Below, piece by piece: positions 9,844 to 19,718 of a stretch of DNA of 38,936 nucleotides. A model generated the notes under the pieces. That model made no database searches and had not been told where the DNA came from. It saw nothing but the letters and a program-made list of their open reading frames with translations. Source of the stretch: Ophiocordyceps camponoti-saundersi (nom. inval.) (taxonomy: Eukaryota > Ascomycota > Sordariomycetes > Hypocreales > Ophiocordycipitaceae); contig PDHQ01000227.1 in the NCBI GenBank assembly GCA_003339415.1, positions 9,503 through 48,438 of the forward strand. The letters run 5' to 3'. Made by a program: the position numbers and the translations under genes. How positions within the stretch are numbered: position 1 is the first letter of the stretch; each line of letters begins with the position of its first letter.

Positions 9844-10398
9844 ATGGCCAACCTCCCCTCTCAACACCCCTCCCTCGCCATCCACCTCTCCGACCTCACC
9901 CTCACCCCGCTCATCAGCTCCTCATCCAACCTCGAATCCCTCACATCCCTCGCCTCCAGCGCCATCGCCTCCCGTACCTCCGCCCAGCGCGCCCACCTCG
10001 GCCGTCCCCAGCGCATCATGGTCGAGTATCCGGACAGGGGGCCCGTCCTACTGCAAACCTACCTCGACCCCCTCGACGCCCTGCCGTCCTTCAACCCCGA
10101 CGCCTCATCATCTTCTCCTTCTTCCTACTTTCCTGACGAGCCCGCCGCCGCCGCCGCCTCCGATGAGAGCCGTAGCCAGAAAAAGAACGGGGCCGAGATC
10201 GACGTCCGAAAGAACAACCGTGCCGATGACTCGAGAGCTCAAGAGCCCGCTCCCGTCCTCGTCGGTTTTGTCCTTGCCGCCAACCCGGACGACGCCCCCG
10301 AGGCTCGCCGAGCTGCCGCAAGGCTCGAACGTGTTGCTCGAGATTTCCAGCGCGAATGGATCGCCGCCGAGCGAAGCATCGATAGTCGGCCGGACTGA
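9844..10398 (+). CDS. hypothetical protein, 184 aa
   Basis: A single exon with strong third-position GC bias. I do not recognise the family. Residues 1-45 alternate short helices (Leu/Ser-rich), followed by HLGRPQRIMVEYPDRGPVLL, an acidic Ser/Ala-rich linker (about 85-135), and a C-terminal block with a hydrophobic strand VLVGFVLAAN, then a charged helix EARRAAARLERVARDFQREW. A strand-linker-strand-helix order of this length resembles small roadblock/longin-type regulators, but that is only a shape impression. The start is the first ATG after the microsatellite tract. No introns are evident. It converges on the transketolase gene. Confidence 0.6.
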   Translation: MANLPSQHPSLAIHLSDLTLTPLISSSSNLESLTSLASSAIASRTSAQRAHLGRPQRIMVEYPDRGPVLLQTYLDPLDALPSFNPDASSSSPSSYFPDEPAAAAASDESRSQKKNGAEIDVRKNNRADDSRAQEPAPVLVGFVLAANPDDAPEARRAAARLERVARDFQREWIAAERSIDSRPD

Positions 10399-10714
10399 CA
10401 ACGGGCTTCAAGCTTCCAATGACGAGAAGAAGGAAAAAGAAAAAAAGAGAAACATCTCACATCTCACAAGTCGATAAATCGAGTTCCAGTCTCTGTTCCA
10501 TCAGGCTTAAACCCAAGTATTGTATACTTGGCACGCATAAGAAGAAAAGATTCCCATTTCCTTTCCCCCATATTCCCCCCCCCCCCTTTCTCCCCTCTGT
10601 GGATTACCGTCAACGTCGTGTACAATATTGACCCAGAACCAAAGGAATCTATAAGGGATATCGGCAAGACGTTTGCGACAGACCTCCCCACCCCCTGGAT
10701 ACACTATATGACCA
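10399..10714. other. convergent 3' intergenic region
   Basis: This separates the 3' ends of the hypothetical gene and the transketolase gene and presumably carries both 3' UTRs. It includes A-rich sequence at 10430-10450 and a C10 run near 10577-10586. No gene is seen. Confidence 0.5.
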
Positions 10715-13006
10715 CTAGATGAGCTGCTGGAAGGCCCGGTTGATGGGAGAGCGCACGTTGGGCACGCTCTTCCAAAAGTCCACGGTGGCGACGGCGCGCT
10801 TGGCGATGCCCTCGGGGGTGAACTCGAACTTGCTGTAAACGTCCTTGTAGGCGCCCGAGGCTCCGAAGCGGTTGATGCCAAACTGCTCGTGCGTGTATCG
10901 CTCCCAGCCCATGGTGCTCATCACCTCCACCGACAGCGACGGGACCCCGTCGGGCAGGACCGACAATCTGTAATCCTTGGACTGATTGTCAAACGCCTCG
11001 AAGCACGGCATAGACACGATCCGGGCCTTGATCTTGTGCTTCTCCTCGAGGTACTTGGCTGCGTCGACGCAGATGCACACCTCGGATCCGGTCGAGACGA
11101 GCGTGATGTCCGCTCCTTGCACCTCGTGCAGGACATAGCCGCCCTTGGTGGCCTTCTCGATCGTCGAAGTCTCGAGCTGCGGCAAGTTCTGCCGCGACAG
11201 GGCCAGAATGCTGGGTGTGCTCTTAGACGTCATGGCCATGTAGTAGGCTGCGCTCGTCTCGTTGCCGTCGGCAGGCCGCCACACCATGCAGTTGGGGAGC
11301 GCGCGGAAGTGAGCCATGGTCTCGATCGGTTGGTGCGTAGGGCCGTCCTCGCCCAGCCCGATGGAGTCGTGCGTCGCCACCCAGATGAGTCGCACCTGCG
11401 ACAGGGCCGACAGACGGACGGCGCCGGACGCGTACGATACGAAGTTGAGAAACGTTCCGCCGTAGGGCAAAATGGTGCCGTAGGCGGCCAGGCCGTTCAT
11501 GATGGCTCCCATCGCGTGCTCGCGAACGCCGTAGCGGACGTAGCGGCCCGCGTAGTCTCCGAGGCCCGTCGACTTGGGTTGGAAGTCGACGGCCGTCTTC
11601 CACCGCGTCAGGTTGGAGCCCGTCAAGTCGGCCGAGCCGCCAAACAACTCGGGAACGACCGACTCCAACTGGCTGAGGACCGTCTCCGACAGCTTGCGCG
11701 TGGCGACGGCTGAGTCGGATGGCTTATACGTCGGGAGGCTCTTCTCCCAGCCCTGAGGGAGCTCACTCTTGAGGCGTCGCTGCAAGTCGGCATGCTCCTT
11801 GGGAAACTGCTGGGCGTACTTGGAAAGCATGTCGTTCCATTTCTTCTCGGCTTCAGCGCCCTCGGACGAGTGCTTACCGTACAGGTCATAGACCTCCTTC
11901 GGGACCTGGAAGGACTCGTCCGGGTTGAAACCCCACTTTTGCTTGAGCTGCTTGATGTCGTCGGCCTTGAGGGGAGAGCCGTGAACACCGCCAGTACCCT
12001 CCTGGAGGGAACCGAAGCCAATGGTAGTCTTGAGCTTGATCATCGAGGGCTTGTCCTTGACATCTTTGCACTTCTGGATGGCGGCTTCCATGGCGGCCAG
12101 GTCGTTGTTGCCGTCTTCGACGGTGACGACGTGCCAGCCATACGCCTCATAGCGCATAACGACGTCCTCGGTGAAGGCGCAGTTGGTGTTGCCATCGATG
12201 GAGATGTGGTTGTCGTCGTAGATGCAGATCAGGTTACCGAGCTGCAGGTGGCCGGCCAACGACGAGGCCTCGCTCGAGACACCCTCCATCAAGCAGCCGT
12301 CGCCGAGGAAGCAGTACGTGTAGTTGTCGACGACGTCAAAGCCAGGCTTGTTGAAGGTGGCGGCCGTGTGGGCCTGAGCAATGGCGAGACCAACGGCGTT
12401 GCAGACACCCTGGCCAAGGGGGCCGGTGGTGACTTCGATGCCGGGCGTGTCGTGCGCCTCGGGGTGGCCAGGTGTCCTGCTGTCGACTGTCTGCGAGCAC
12501 AGCGTCAGTGGTGATTAGTAGGATCATTTCCTAGCGACTTACTCGGAAGGCTTTGATGTCATCCATGGTGAGATCGTAGCCAAAAAGATGCAAGACGGCA
12601 TACTGAAGCATGCAGCCGTGACCGTTCCTAGCCGGAGGAAGGTCAGTGACGGCTGGCAGCCTCTTGTCATTGGGGAAAGACTCACGAGAGGACGAAGCGG
12701 TCTCTGTTGAGCCACTTGGTGTTCTTGGGGTTGAATTTCATGAACTTATTGAAGAGGACGTGGGCGACGGGAGCCATGCCCCTGAAGCCATACTGTCAGC
12801 TTGTAAGACGACACGAGAAACGACCACTACTCACATGGGGGCTCCCGGATGGCCCGAGTTGCTGTGAAAGGTGGCATCGGCCTTGTACGTGTCTCGTCAG
12901 CTCACGACAGCTTCTCAAGCCGGCCGCCGTGGCGTGGCGGGGTAAATCTTACCGCGAGGAGGCGGATGGTGTTGATAGCCTTGTTATCAATCTCGCCGAA
13001 GCCCAT
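10715..13006 (-). CDS. tkt1: transketolase
   Basis: Five exons, 13006-12953, 12881-12835, 12781-12686, 12627-12543 and 12490-10715, join in frame to 685 residues, the usual length. The product starts [18 protein letters not shown] and has the invariant [12 protein letters not shown] region, the thiamine-diphosphate motif GDGCLMEG...DDN (exon 5), and the pyrimidine-domain blocks [24 protein letters not shown] and [15 protein letters not shown]. It transfers two-carbon units between sugar phosphates in the cytosolic non-oxidative pentose phosphate pathway. Introns cluster in the first 100 codons, and donors such as GTAAGA, GTGAGT and GTAAGT are conventional. It is divergent from the methyltransferase gene over 416 bases. 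The symbol is the common one for the family, not a confirmed locus name. Confidence 0.95.
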
Positions 13007-13422
13007 GGTTGCGACGATTGGTGGGAGACGAGTAGAAGAGTGGATAGAAGACAGATGAAAGTTGTTGAGGGCGAGGGAGGAGAAAAGCTTGGTGATGGGA
13101 AGAGAAAGGGAGAGAATTTATGGTCAAGAGACGGGCCTTGAGCTCCCCGTTTTTGGCGGGCGATTTCCAGTGGAGGGGTTACACGTTATGTCATGACAGC
13201 GCCGCAATGTGCCTAGCTTATCCTTAGCTCCTCTGTAGCTCTCCCGCAGCTCTCCCGTGGACGCTTCGGGGCTTCGTCGGGATATCAGAGGTTTAGCCGA
13301 CTATCTTTTTTTTTCCCTTTCAAACTACCTACTAATGCTTTGGTTCTCTCTCCCTTCTTTCTCCCCCTACAGCCGAAAACTGACGATGCCGCGGCAACGA
13401 GACGAGACGCCGCATTCGGGCA
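13007..13422. promoter_or_regulatory. bidirectional promoter region of transketolase and rRNA methyltransferase
   Basis: This 416-base region lies between two divergent starts. On the plus strand, CTACCTACTAATGC (about 13325), a pyrimidine tract and CTACAG at 13367-13372 look like the 3' end of an intron in the 5' UTR of the methyltransferase. An in-frame TGA just after it rules out an N-terminal extension. A T9 tract sits at about 13306. No specific factor site is claimed. Confidence 0.5.
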
Positions 13423-14406
13423 ATGGTCAACAAGAAGACGCCATCTGCTCCTAGCAGTACCAACAAACAAAGGTCCGTTTCGCTCGCCGCCACGGATCAC
13501 CAGCAGCTACTTCTCGACGTCTTCTCGAGTGCATTGGCCGATGTCCTGTCCTCCGACGCTTTTCCCTCCTTGGTACGCGATATCAAGCGCGCCCTCTTCG
13601 ACCGCGACTTCGCCGCTGCCTTCGCCGACGAGCGCCATCTCGAAGCCTACGCCGCGCGATGGAGCCCGACGCGGGCCCTCTGCTACGCAAGCACCCTTCT
13701 TGCCATCTCACCTCGCCTCCAGCAGGAGGACAGTGACGGCGATGCCAAAAATATCCGCATGCTCTGCGTCGGAGGATGCGCTCCGGAGCTCGCTGCCGCC
13801 GCCGCCTTCGCTCGTGGTACCTCTTCACGCGTCTCCCTCACGCTGGTCGACGCCGCACCGTGGACTCGGGTGATAGACCTCGTCCGTCATAGACTCTGCG
13901 TCGCTCCGGCGCTTTCCAAGTATGCCTCTCCAGCTGCCGTGGCCGCCAACACGCCCTTCGTCCACGCCTCTCACCTCTCCGTCGCCTTCTGCCGCCACAA
14001 CGCGCTCGATCTGTCACGAGAACGCTTGGCCGAGGTCGCCGGTCCAAATCCGCTGCTCGTCACGCTACTCTTTACCCTCAATGAGATGTACGCCGACGGA
14101 GGTTTGGCCAAGACGACGACCTTTTTGCGCCAGCTGGGCGAGGCCCTTCCGCCGAAGACCCTCTTTCTCGTCATGGATAGCCCAGGCAGTTACTCCGAGG
14201 CCGCGGTCGGCAAGGATAGGAGACGCTATCCCATGCAGTGGTTACTCGACCACACCTTGCTCGGTACCGAAACTGGAGCCTATCGATGGGAGAAGCTAGA
14301 GTCGCATGACTCACTCTGGTTTCGCTTGCCCGAAGCCTTGTCTTATCCCATCCAGCTCGAGGACATGAGATACCAGATGCATTTGTATCGAATACTCAAG
14401 TGCTAG
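13423..14406 (+). CDS. 25S rRNA (uracil-N3) methyltransferase, Bmt6-like
   Basis: A single-exon protein of 327 residues. A short Ser/Lys-rich N-terminus is followed by a helical region (FSSALADVLSSDAFPSLVRDIK), then a Rossmann-type SAM-binding strand and loop IRMLCVGGCAPELAAAAAF at about 111-129. Conserved C-terminal blocks are LLFTLNEMYADGGL, LVMDSPGSYSE and RRYPMQWLLDHTLL. These match the fungal family of yeast Bmt6, which methylates N3 of a uridine (U2843 in yeast) in 25S rRNA in the nucleolus. The SAM loop is GGCAPE rather than the commoner GxGxGxE form, as I recall for this family. Its 3' end lies 38 bases from the stop of the convergent Sac gene. Confidence 0.85.
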   Translation: MVNKKTPSAPSSTNKQRSVSLAATDHQQLLLDVFSSALADVLSSDAFPSLVRDIKRALFDRDFAAAFADERHLEAYAARWSPTRALCYASTLLAISPRLQQEDSDGDAKNIRMLCVGGCAPELAAAAAFARGTSSRVSLTLVDAAPWTRVIDLVRHRLCVAPALSKYASPAAVAANTPFVHASHLSVAFCRHNALDLSRERLAEVAGPNPLLVTLLFTLNEMYADGGLAKTTTFLRQLGEALPPKTLFLVMDSPGSYSEAAVGKDRRRYPMQWLLDHTLLGTETGAYRWEKLESHDSLWFRLPEALSYPIQLEDMRYQMHLYRILKC

Positions 14407-14444
14407 CGGTTTCTTGCATCGTCCTCCGGCCTCAAGAGGGGGTA

Positions 14445-17355
14445 TCAAGCCCACACAAGCTTCTTGATCGAGTGCCCTAGCTGCTCCAGCAGCCCTGTAT
14501 TCCGCTTCGCCGCCTCTAGCGAGATGATGTCACCGCTCTCGACAATACTCTTGCCACCATCTCCATCTTTGCGAAATTGACGCTCCAGCGCCAAGCGCTC
14601 AATCTCTGCGCATATAGCCGCCACCTGCTGCTTCTCCGTCTGACACGGCTTGCTTTCCGGCGCAGAGGCCGACGAGTTGGCGTAAGGGGCCTTGAGAGCA
14701 AGCCTACGAGTAGATGGTGACTTGGCCTTGGCCGAGAACAAGTTTCCAAAAGCAGTCTGCCGGCCGCTGCCGTCGCCGCTCTGGGGCTCCAGCTTCGGAG
14801 CAAAGTCGCTGCGGCTGGAAAGCGTTCGGGTGTTGGTTCGTTGGATGTTGCTCTTACCCGGCTGGTACTCGATGACGAAGCCCACGTTCCTCGCCTCGTC
14901 CGTCTGCGCTTGCGAGACCGTGGACGTGATATAGGTGCCTTGCTTGATGAGTGTTACGTTGGCAAGATGAACCCGTTCAAAGGACGAAACCTTGTCCAGG
15001 TCCCAATCGAAGCGGCAGAGATAGACGGCCGCGTCGGTCAAGAGCAGAACGACCTCTTCCATGGACCGAAACTTGACCACGTCAGCCGCGTTGGGGCTGA
15101 GCAGCACCCAACCTCCATGAAACTCCTCGCTCACGTCGGCCACTACCCTCTTGCGACAGAGCTCCACCGCTCGCTGCCTCATGTTGAGGATGGAGACGGC
15201 CGGGTCTTTGGTCATCATGTCAGACTCAAACTCGTCAAAGATCTTGGAAGTGACATTTCCTAGCAGGAAATCCATGGCTGCTTGGCTGAAATAGTCGTTG
15301 ACCATTCTGTCTTCTCTGTTAAACAAGACTCTCTCGTGTTCCCGAGGGGACTGCAACCTACCCGTTATAGAAGCGCGCAAGCGACAGACCCAGGTCGTTG
15401 AGTGCTCCGCGATAGTCCCTTTTCCTCGTCCTGGTGTAGTCGCCTTTCATAGCGGCGGTAGAAGCGTATTGCTTTGAGACGGCATCGCCATTGTCTGCCC
15501 ACAGAGTATTGAACCACGCGTTTTCTTGATCTAACTGGGCGCTCATATCGACCCCGTCTTCCTTCAATTCGTAATCGAGCATGTGCTTGGCGAACGAGCT
15601 CTGACACACATTGGTCCGGTCCAGGCAGTCCATGCAATTGGTTCGGACAACTCCCTTCTGCTTTTGCGTAGTCTTTCCCTCCTGCTGAGTCGTGCATCCA
15701 AATTCCTCGAGCTTGTTCTTGAGTCTGAGCAGAAGCTGATTGACGTTTTCAAACTTCATCCCGCGACAGGCTTGATGAAAGTCGAACCATTCAAAGGGGA
15801 TCCTGTCACCAGGCTTAAGCCCCTCGTTGAGTTGCTCGACGCTGGTCTGGTACTGCGACCCAATCGGTTCTTCGATGCCCGTCTTCTCGACCAGATTGAC
15901 GACTTGTAGCCGACCGTAGGCTTTAAAGAGCCTTTCAAAGTGCTTCCTGCAGGCCTTCAAATTGGAGTCGACGGAGTGCTGGATGACGGGCACGGGTTTG
16001 AGAGAGTATGCCGTCTGCGTGAAATACATAGGGATACTCCCTCTGATTTGCAAAAACGAGCGTATTGGCCGCGACAGCTCCCAAGTCGGCGAAGAAAGTA
16101 TCTGCTCCGTCTCAACCGTATTGGCCGTGAAGCCATCCTCATTAATGCCTCGACGAAGATAGCGTAAGCCGGCCCTTTTGGTAGAGCGGCGAGAAATGAG
16201 GGTAGCAAGATATCTTCTCTCCGACGGGCGCAACTCCGTCGATTCTCTGACTTCACCAGACGGGTCAGAGGCATTGGGAAGATTGTGCATTTCAAGACTC
16301 TCAGCTGCGGGCTCGTCCACCTGCGGAGGCTCCGTGTCGACGACAAAGTTGCGCTGCCCGATGAAGCCCTGCATAACGGGAAGAGCCAACGAGTCCTGGC
16401 CCGTCGCCACGAACGGCCTCAAAATGTGTCGGTTCCAGAAAAAGTCGGCCTCGACTTGGGCATGTAAGGGAGAGTCTCGCCTGAAGAGCAGCGCATCCTG
16501 GGCCAGAGAACGCGTCACGTCCACGTCGTAGGAGAAGTAAAAGCTTCGGGAAGAGCCGAAAACAACCTTTACCGTGCGCAAGAGCTTGGGCAGTAATGTA
16601 GAGACGGGACATTCAATTTCGGAGTCTTCAGCGGGGAGCGCCGGCGTTGCTTCGGTCGAAGTCTCTTGGACAGTCGGGTCCGGAGCTGGATCGGCAGAAG
16701 GCACACTCATACCCATGACGCGTCGCTGATCCATGGTCCATCCGCTCTTGCTGAACCAACTTTGCGCAAACCTCCCGTAACTTCCGCGGCGACGAATGAC
16801 ATCCTCGGCGACGCTGCTTCGCTTGGCGTCTGGCTTGGCGGAGTCGTCGTCGCTCTCGGTGACGGCATCATCGGGAACTTCTTCATCGCTGCTCCCGCCA
16901 GCCTCGCTCCGAGATTCCGGAGACTGCGTTTGTAATGATCTGGCCGTCTTCCTGATGGACTCTGTAGCTTCAGACTGCGAGGTGCACGGCGTGACAGCAA
17001 CGTCTGTGACGACGAAGACGGGAAAGCCTCGAACTTGGGCAACCTGCTGGCGTCGTACAATGGTAACTAGATAACTCAATTTTGATACGGTGATCAGGCC
17101 TAGACAAATCATCATGTTAGCCGACAAGGCTCGCGCTCAGGAGTACGTTTATGTATATCACCTACCTATAATGCCAAAGGCCTCGAACGACGCCGACGTG
17201 TCAGGGATCTGATCACGGGGAACGGCGGAGACGGAAGAGTCATCGTACCGCACCCGAACGGGCTGATAGGCTCGCTGTCCCTTGGATGACAGAGGCTGAA
17301 CTATCAGGCCGTCAATGGCAGCGCAGACGACAACCTTGCGCGCAATCCCAGGCAT
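14445..17355 (-). CDS. Sac-domain phosphoinositide phosphatase with hSac2 domain (INPP5F-like)
   Basis: Three exons, 17355-17166, 17099-15362 and 15315-14445, join in frame to 932 residues. The splice across intron 1 restores a continuous Sac N-terminal strand set ending ITVSKLSYLVTI. A long acidic insertion (about 105-190) precedes the catalytic half, which carries RTNCMDCLDRTN with the CX5R loop at Cys552-Arg558. The third exon (about 645-800) begins MVNDYFSQAAMDFLLGN and resembles the hSac2 homology domain that follows the phosphatase in INPP5F/Sac2. The C-terminus ends in a helix GHSIKKLVWA. Sac2-type enzymes remove the 4-phosphate from PI4P on endocytic membranes; this exact specificity is inferred. 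The acceptor of exon 3 is ambiguous by six bases (15315 or 15307-15306), both in frame. Confidence 0.88.
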
Positions 17356-18292
17356 ATTAGGAGATGTGCCTGGGTCGAGACAGTTACGGCCACTAGGCCG
17401 AGGAATGACAAAACTAGAGAGAGCTTGGAGGAGGCATGAGGCATGAGAATCTGAGCATAAGGTATGGGTTGATAGTAAGATCTAAGGTGAGGTTTAGCAC
17501 GGCAAGGGGGGGGGGCTTGTCCGGTAAGTAATAGCGGGGAGAGGACCCGGACATTAGACAACGGCTACTAATTAATGTAAGTACAGTGGCGAAAGGTGGA
17601 GCAAAAACGCCACAAGCAGTGCTGCAGGACGATGGGCAGCCGGTCAGCTGGAAGTAGGTTTCACTCTGCCGTCTTTGGGCTGCTACGGCCATTCACGGAC
17701 GATTGGTCGTGACTCGTGAGGCTGATGAGGAGGAACTTGGCCGGATTACATCGGTAAGGCGCGGTGCTGGAGATCGTGTAACTGGTGTTCACCTACCTAG
17801 CTACCTATCTAGGTGGTAAGCTATCAAGGGAGGTAAGTGCCTACCTACCTACCTACTGGTACCTAGGCAAGTAACGTAGAGCTCGTCGACGAGATCGCAG
17901 AAGGTTGTTGATTGATCAGAAGATCTGTAAGGGGTCGTTTTGAGAGAGAGAGAAGGAGAGGGAGAGAGGTGGTAGATAGAGGTTAGTAGCTTCGGGACAG
18001 TGCGCAATGCAGTCATGATGTACGAATAGCTGACTACCGAGGATCGGGTCGGAAGAAAGGGAGCGCCGATTCCCTTCTGTTTACGTAACCAGCCATGCCG
18101 CGAAAACCTGATGCCAACGAATCGCCAACGAGCAACAGACCCATTCTCTAACCCTCCGCCCGCAATCCATCACGGCTCGACGCCGACGACTCATATCGGA
18201 AGCTCTCATCGCCTCTCATCGAATCCATCTCGCTTACCATCCGCACATCTTTACTCGGACTCTCAACGTCTCTATAGCCCACAGTCGCCACC
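17356..18292. other. bidirectional intergenic region (Sac phosphatase / V-ATPase c)
   Basis: It contains TACCTACC/TACCTAGG clusters at 17791-17815 and 17836-17868, a GA-repeat at 17940-17970 and a G9 run near 17506. It should hold the promoters of both flanking genes. No coding frame is supported. Confidence 0.55.
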
Positions 18293-19015
18293 ATGGTCTC
18301 CGAGGCTTGGTACGTCGTCAGCATCATCTCCCGTCATCCCCTATTTCCTCGAGATACTGGCTAACACAACGCTCCCCCCCATCAGCCCCGTCTATGCGGT
18401 CAGTGCTGCCCGCCGTCGTCGACAAATCTCGTTGCTTGCTGACCACGAAGCAGCCCTTCTTTGGTGCCATGGGCTGCACTTGCGCCATCGTCTTCACCTG
18501 CCTGGGCGCCTCGTATGGCACCGCCAAGTCGGGCGTTGGCATCGCCGCCATGGGCGTCCTTCGTCCTGATCTGATCGTAAAGAGTGCGTTCTCTTGGCCG
18601 TAATTGAGGAGGGTATCGCTGACAGGCTGCAGACATCGTCCCGGTCATTATGGCTGGTATCATCGGCATCTACGGCTTGGTAGTATCCGTCTTGATTTCG
18701 GACGGTCTCAAACAAGAACTTCCCCTGTACACTGGCTTCATTCAATTTGGTGCCGGCCTTTCGGTCGGACTGGCCGGTCTTGCCGCCGGATTTGCCATCG
18801 GTATCGTTGGTGACGCTGGTGTACGAGGAACGGCACAGCAGCCCCGTCTCTTCGTCGGCATGATTCTAATCCTCATTTTTGCCGAAGTCTTGGGTAAGGA
18901 TCTCCATCGGACCGTCACCCGTACAGGCTCGCTAAACTTTACAACAGGTCTCTACGGTCTTATCGTCGCGCTGCTCATGAACTCCAAGGCGACGCTCAAC
19001 GCCACCTGTAACTAA
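18293..19015 (+). CDS. vma3: V-type ATPase 16-kDa proteolipid subunit c
   Basis: Five exons, 18293-18309, 18386-18398, 18454-18583, 18633-18893 and 18948-19015, give 162 residues in frame. The protein has four hydrophobic helices with Gly-rich faces ([44 protein letters not shown]). The proton-carrying Glu138 sits in the fourth helix ([13 protein letters not shown]). It matches subunit c of the vacuolar ATPase Vo ring rather than c' or c'' in its start (MVSEACPVYAPFFGAMG) and end ([10 protein letters not shown]). Exon 1 contributes only 17 coding bases and exon 2 is a 13-base micro-exon. Donors are GTACGT, GTCAGT, GTGCGT and GTAAGG. The last residue, Asn after the usual Cys, extends the C-terminus by one. 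Confidence 0.95.
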
Positions 19016-19718
19016 GTTTTCGATGACTCGAGATGACGGCCTGATGGGCGACGACCTGGTTGCCACACTGGACGGAATATATTGACTGTCGTGTTGCTTC
19101 AGTTCCCGGACTGTGATGCGAAGGAGGCTTCGGCGGGCGCACTGGCGGAGCCTAATTTGGTCATGATTCGACAAGATTTGCTAATTGCTCGAGGAGACTG
19201 CATGTGTATAGTAGTGTTCAGAGCGTTGTCATAGACAGGGAACAAGGGGAGAGGAGGAGCCTTGCAATTTGATTTCTTGTCGGCCGCTAGAAGTCAGTCT
19301 TATTACTGGTCAACCTGCGCAGTTGGATAAAGTGACATGATCAATAATCAAGAGACATACGGACGGATGACACCCAAAGTTGTCAACAAACGGGTATTAT
19401 TACTCCTTCCAATGAGGATCACGATTATAATGGATGAAACTCTCCCCGGCGCTGCTTCCTACCCCAACCAATGCGTTCCGTCTTTTCACTCATGCCGGCT
19501 CTAATCATGAGCTCTTGAACAGTACGAAGACCTCATGGGCAAAGTAAAGACCATCCGGACCTGAGTCCAACAGTTTCAATGAAGGAGAACCGAAAATCAA
19601 CGAAATCAGAAGTGAAAAAGAACGCTCATGTCCGGGCCAACTGAATTTTATAGAAAGAACCAGACGCCATCTCCAGGTCGAAAGGGACTCGAACGAGAGC
19701 AGCTGATCTCTCCAGACA
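19016..19718. other. convergent 3' region of V-ATPase c and ERG4
   Basis: Seven hundred bases between two convergent stops. Nothing protein-like was found, and it presumably carries both 3' UTRs. No repeat stands out. Confidence 0.5.

Noticed and set aside
10889..12514. Long plus-strand frames opposite transketolase
   Set aside because: They are antisense shadows of a clearly conserved enzyme.
18100..18292. Upstream coding extension of V-ATPase subunit c (frame from 18111)
   Set aside because: The frame is Ser/Pro/His-rich and not the phase of the conserved protein; MVSEACPVYAPFFG is the family's normal N-terminus.
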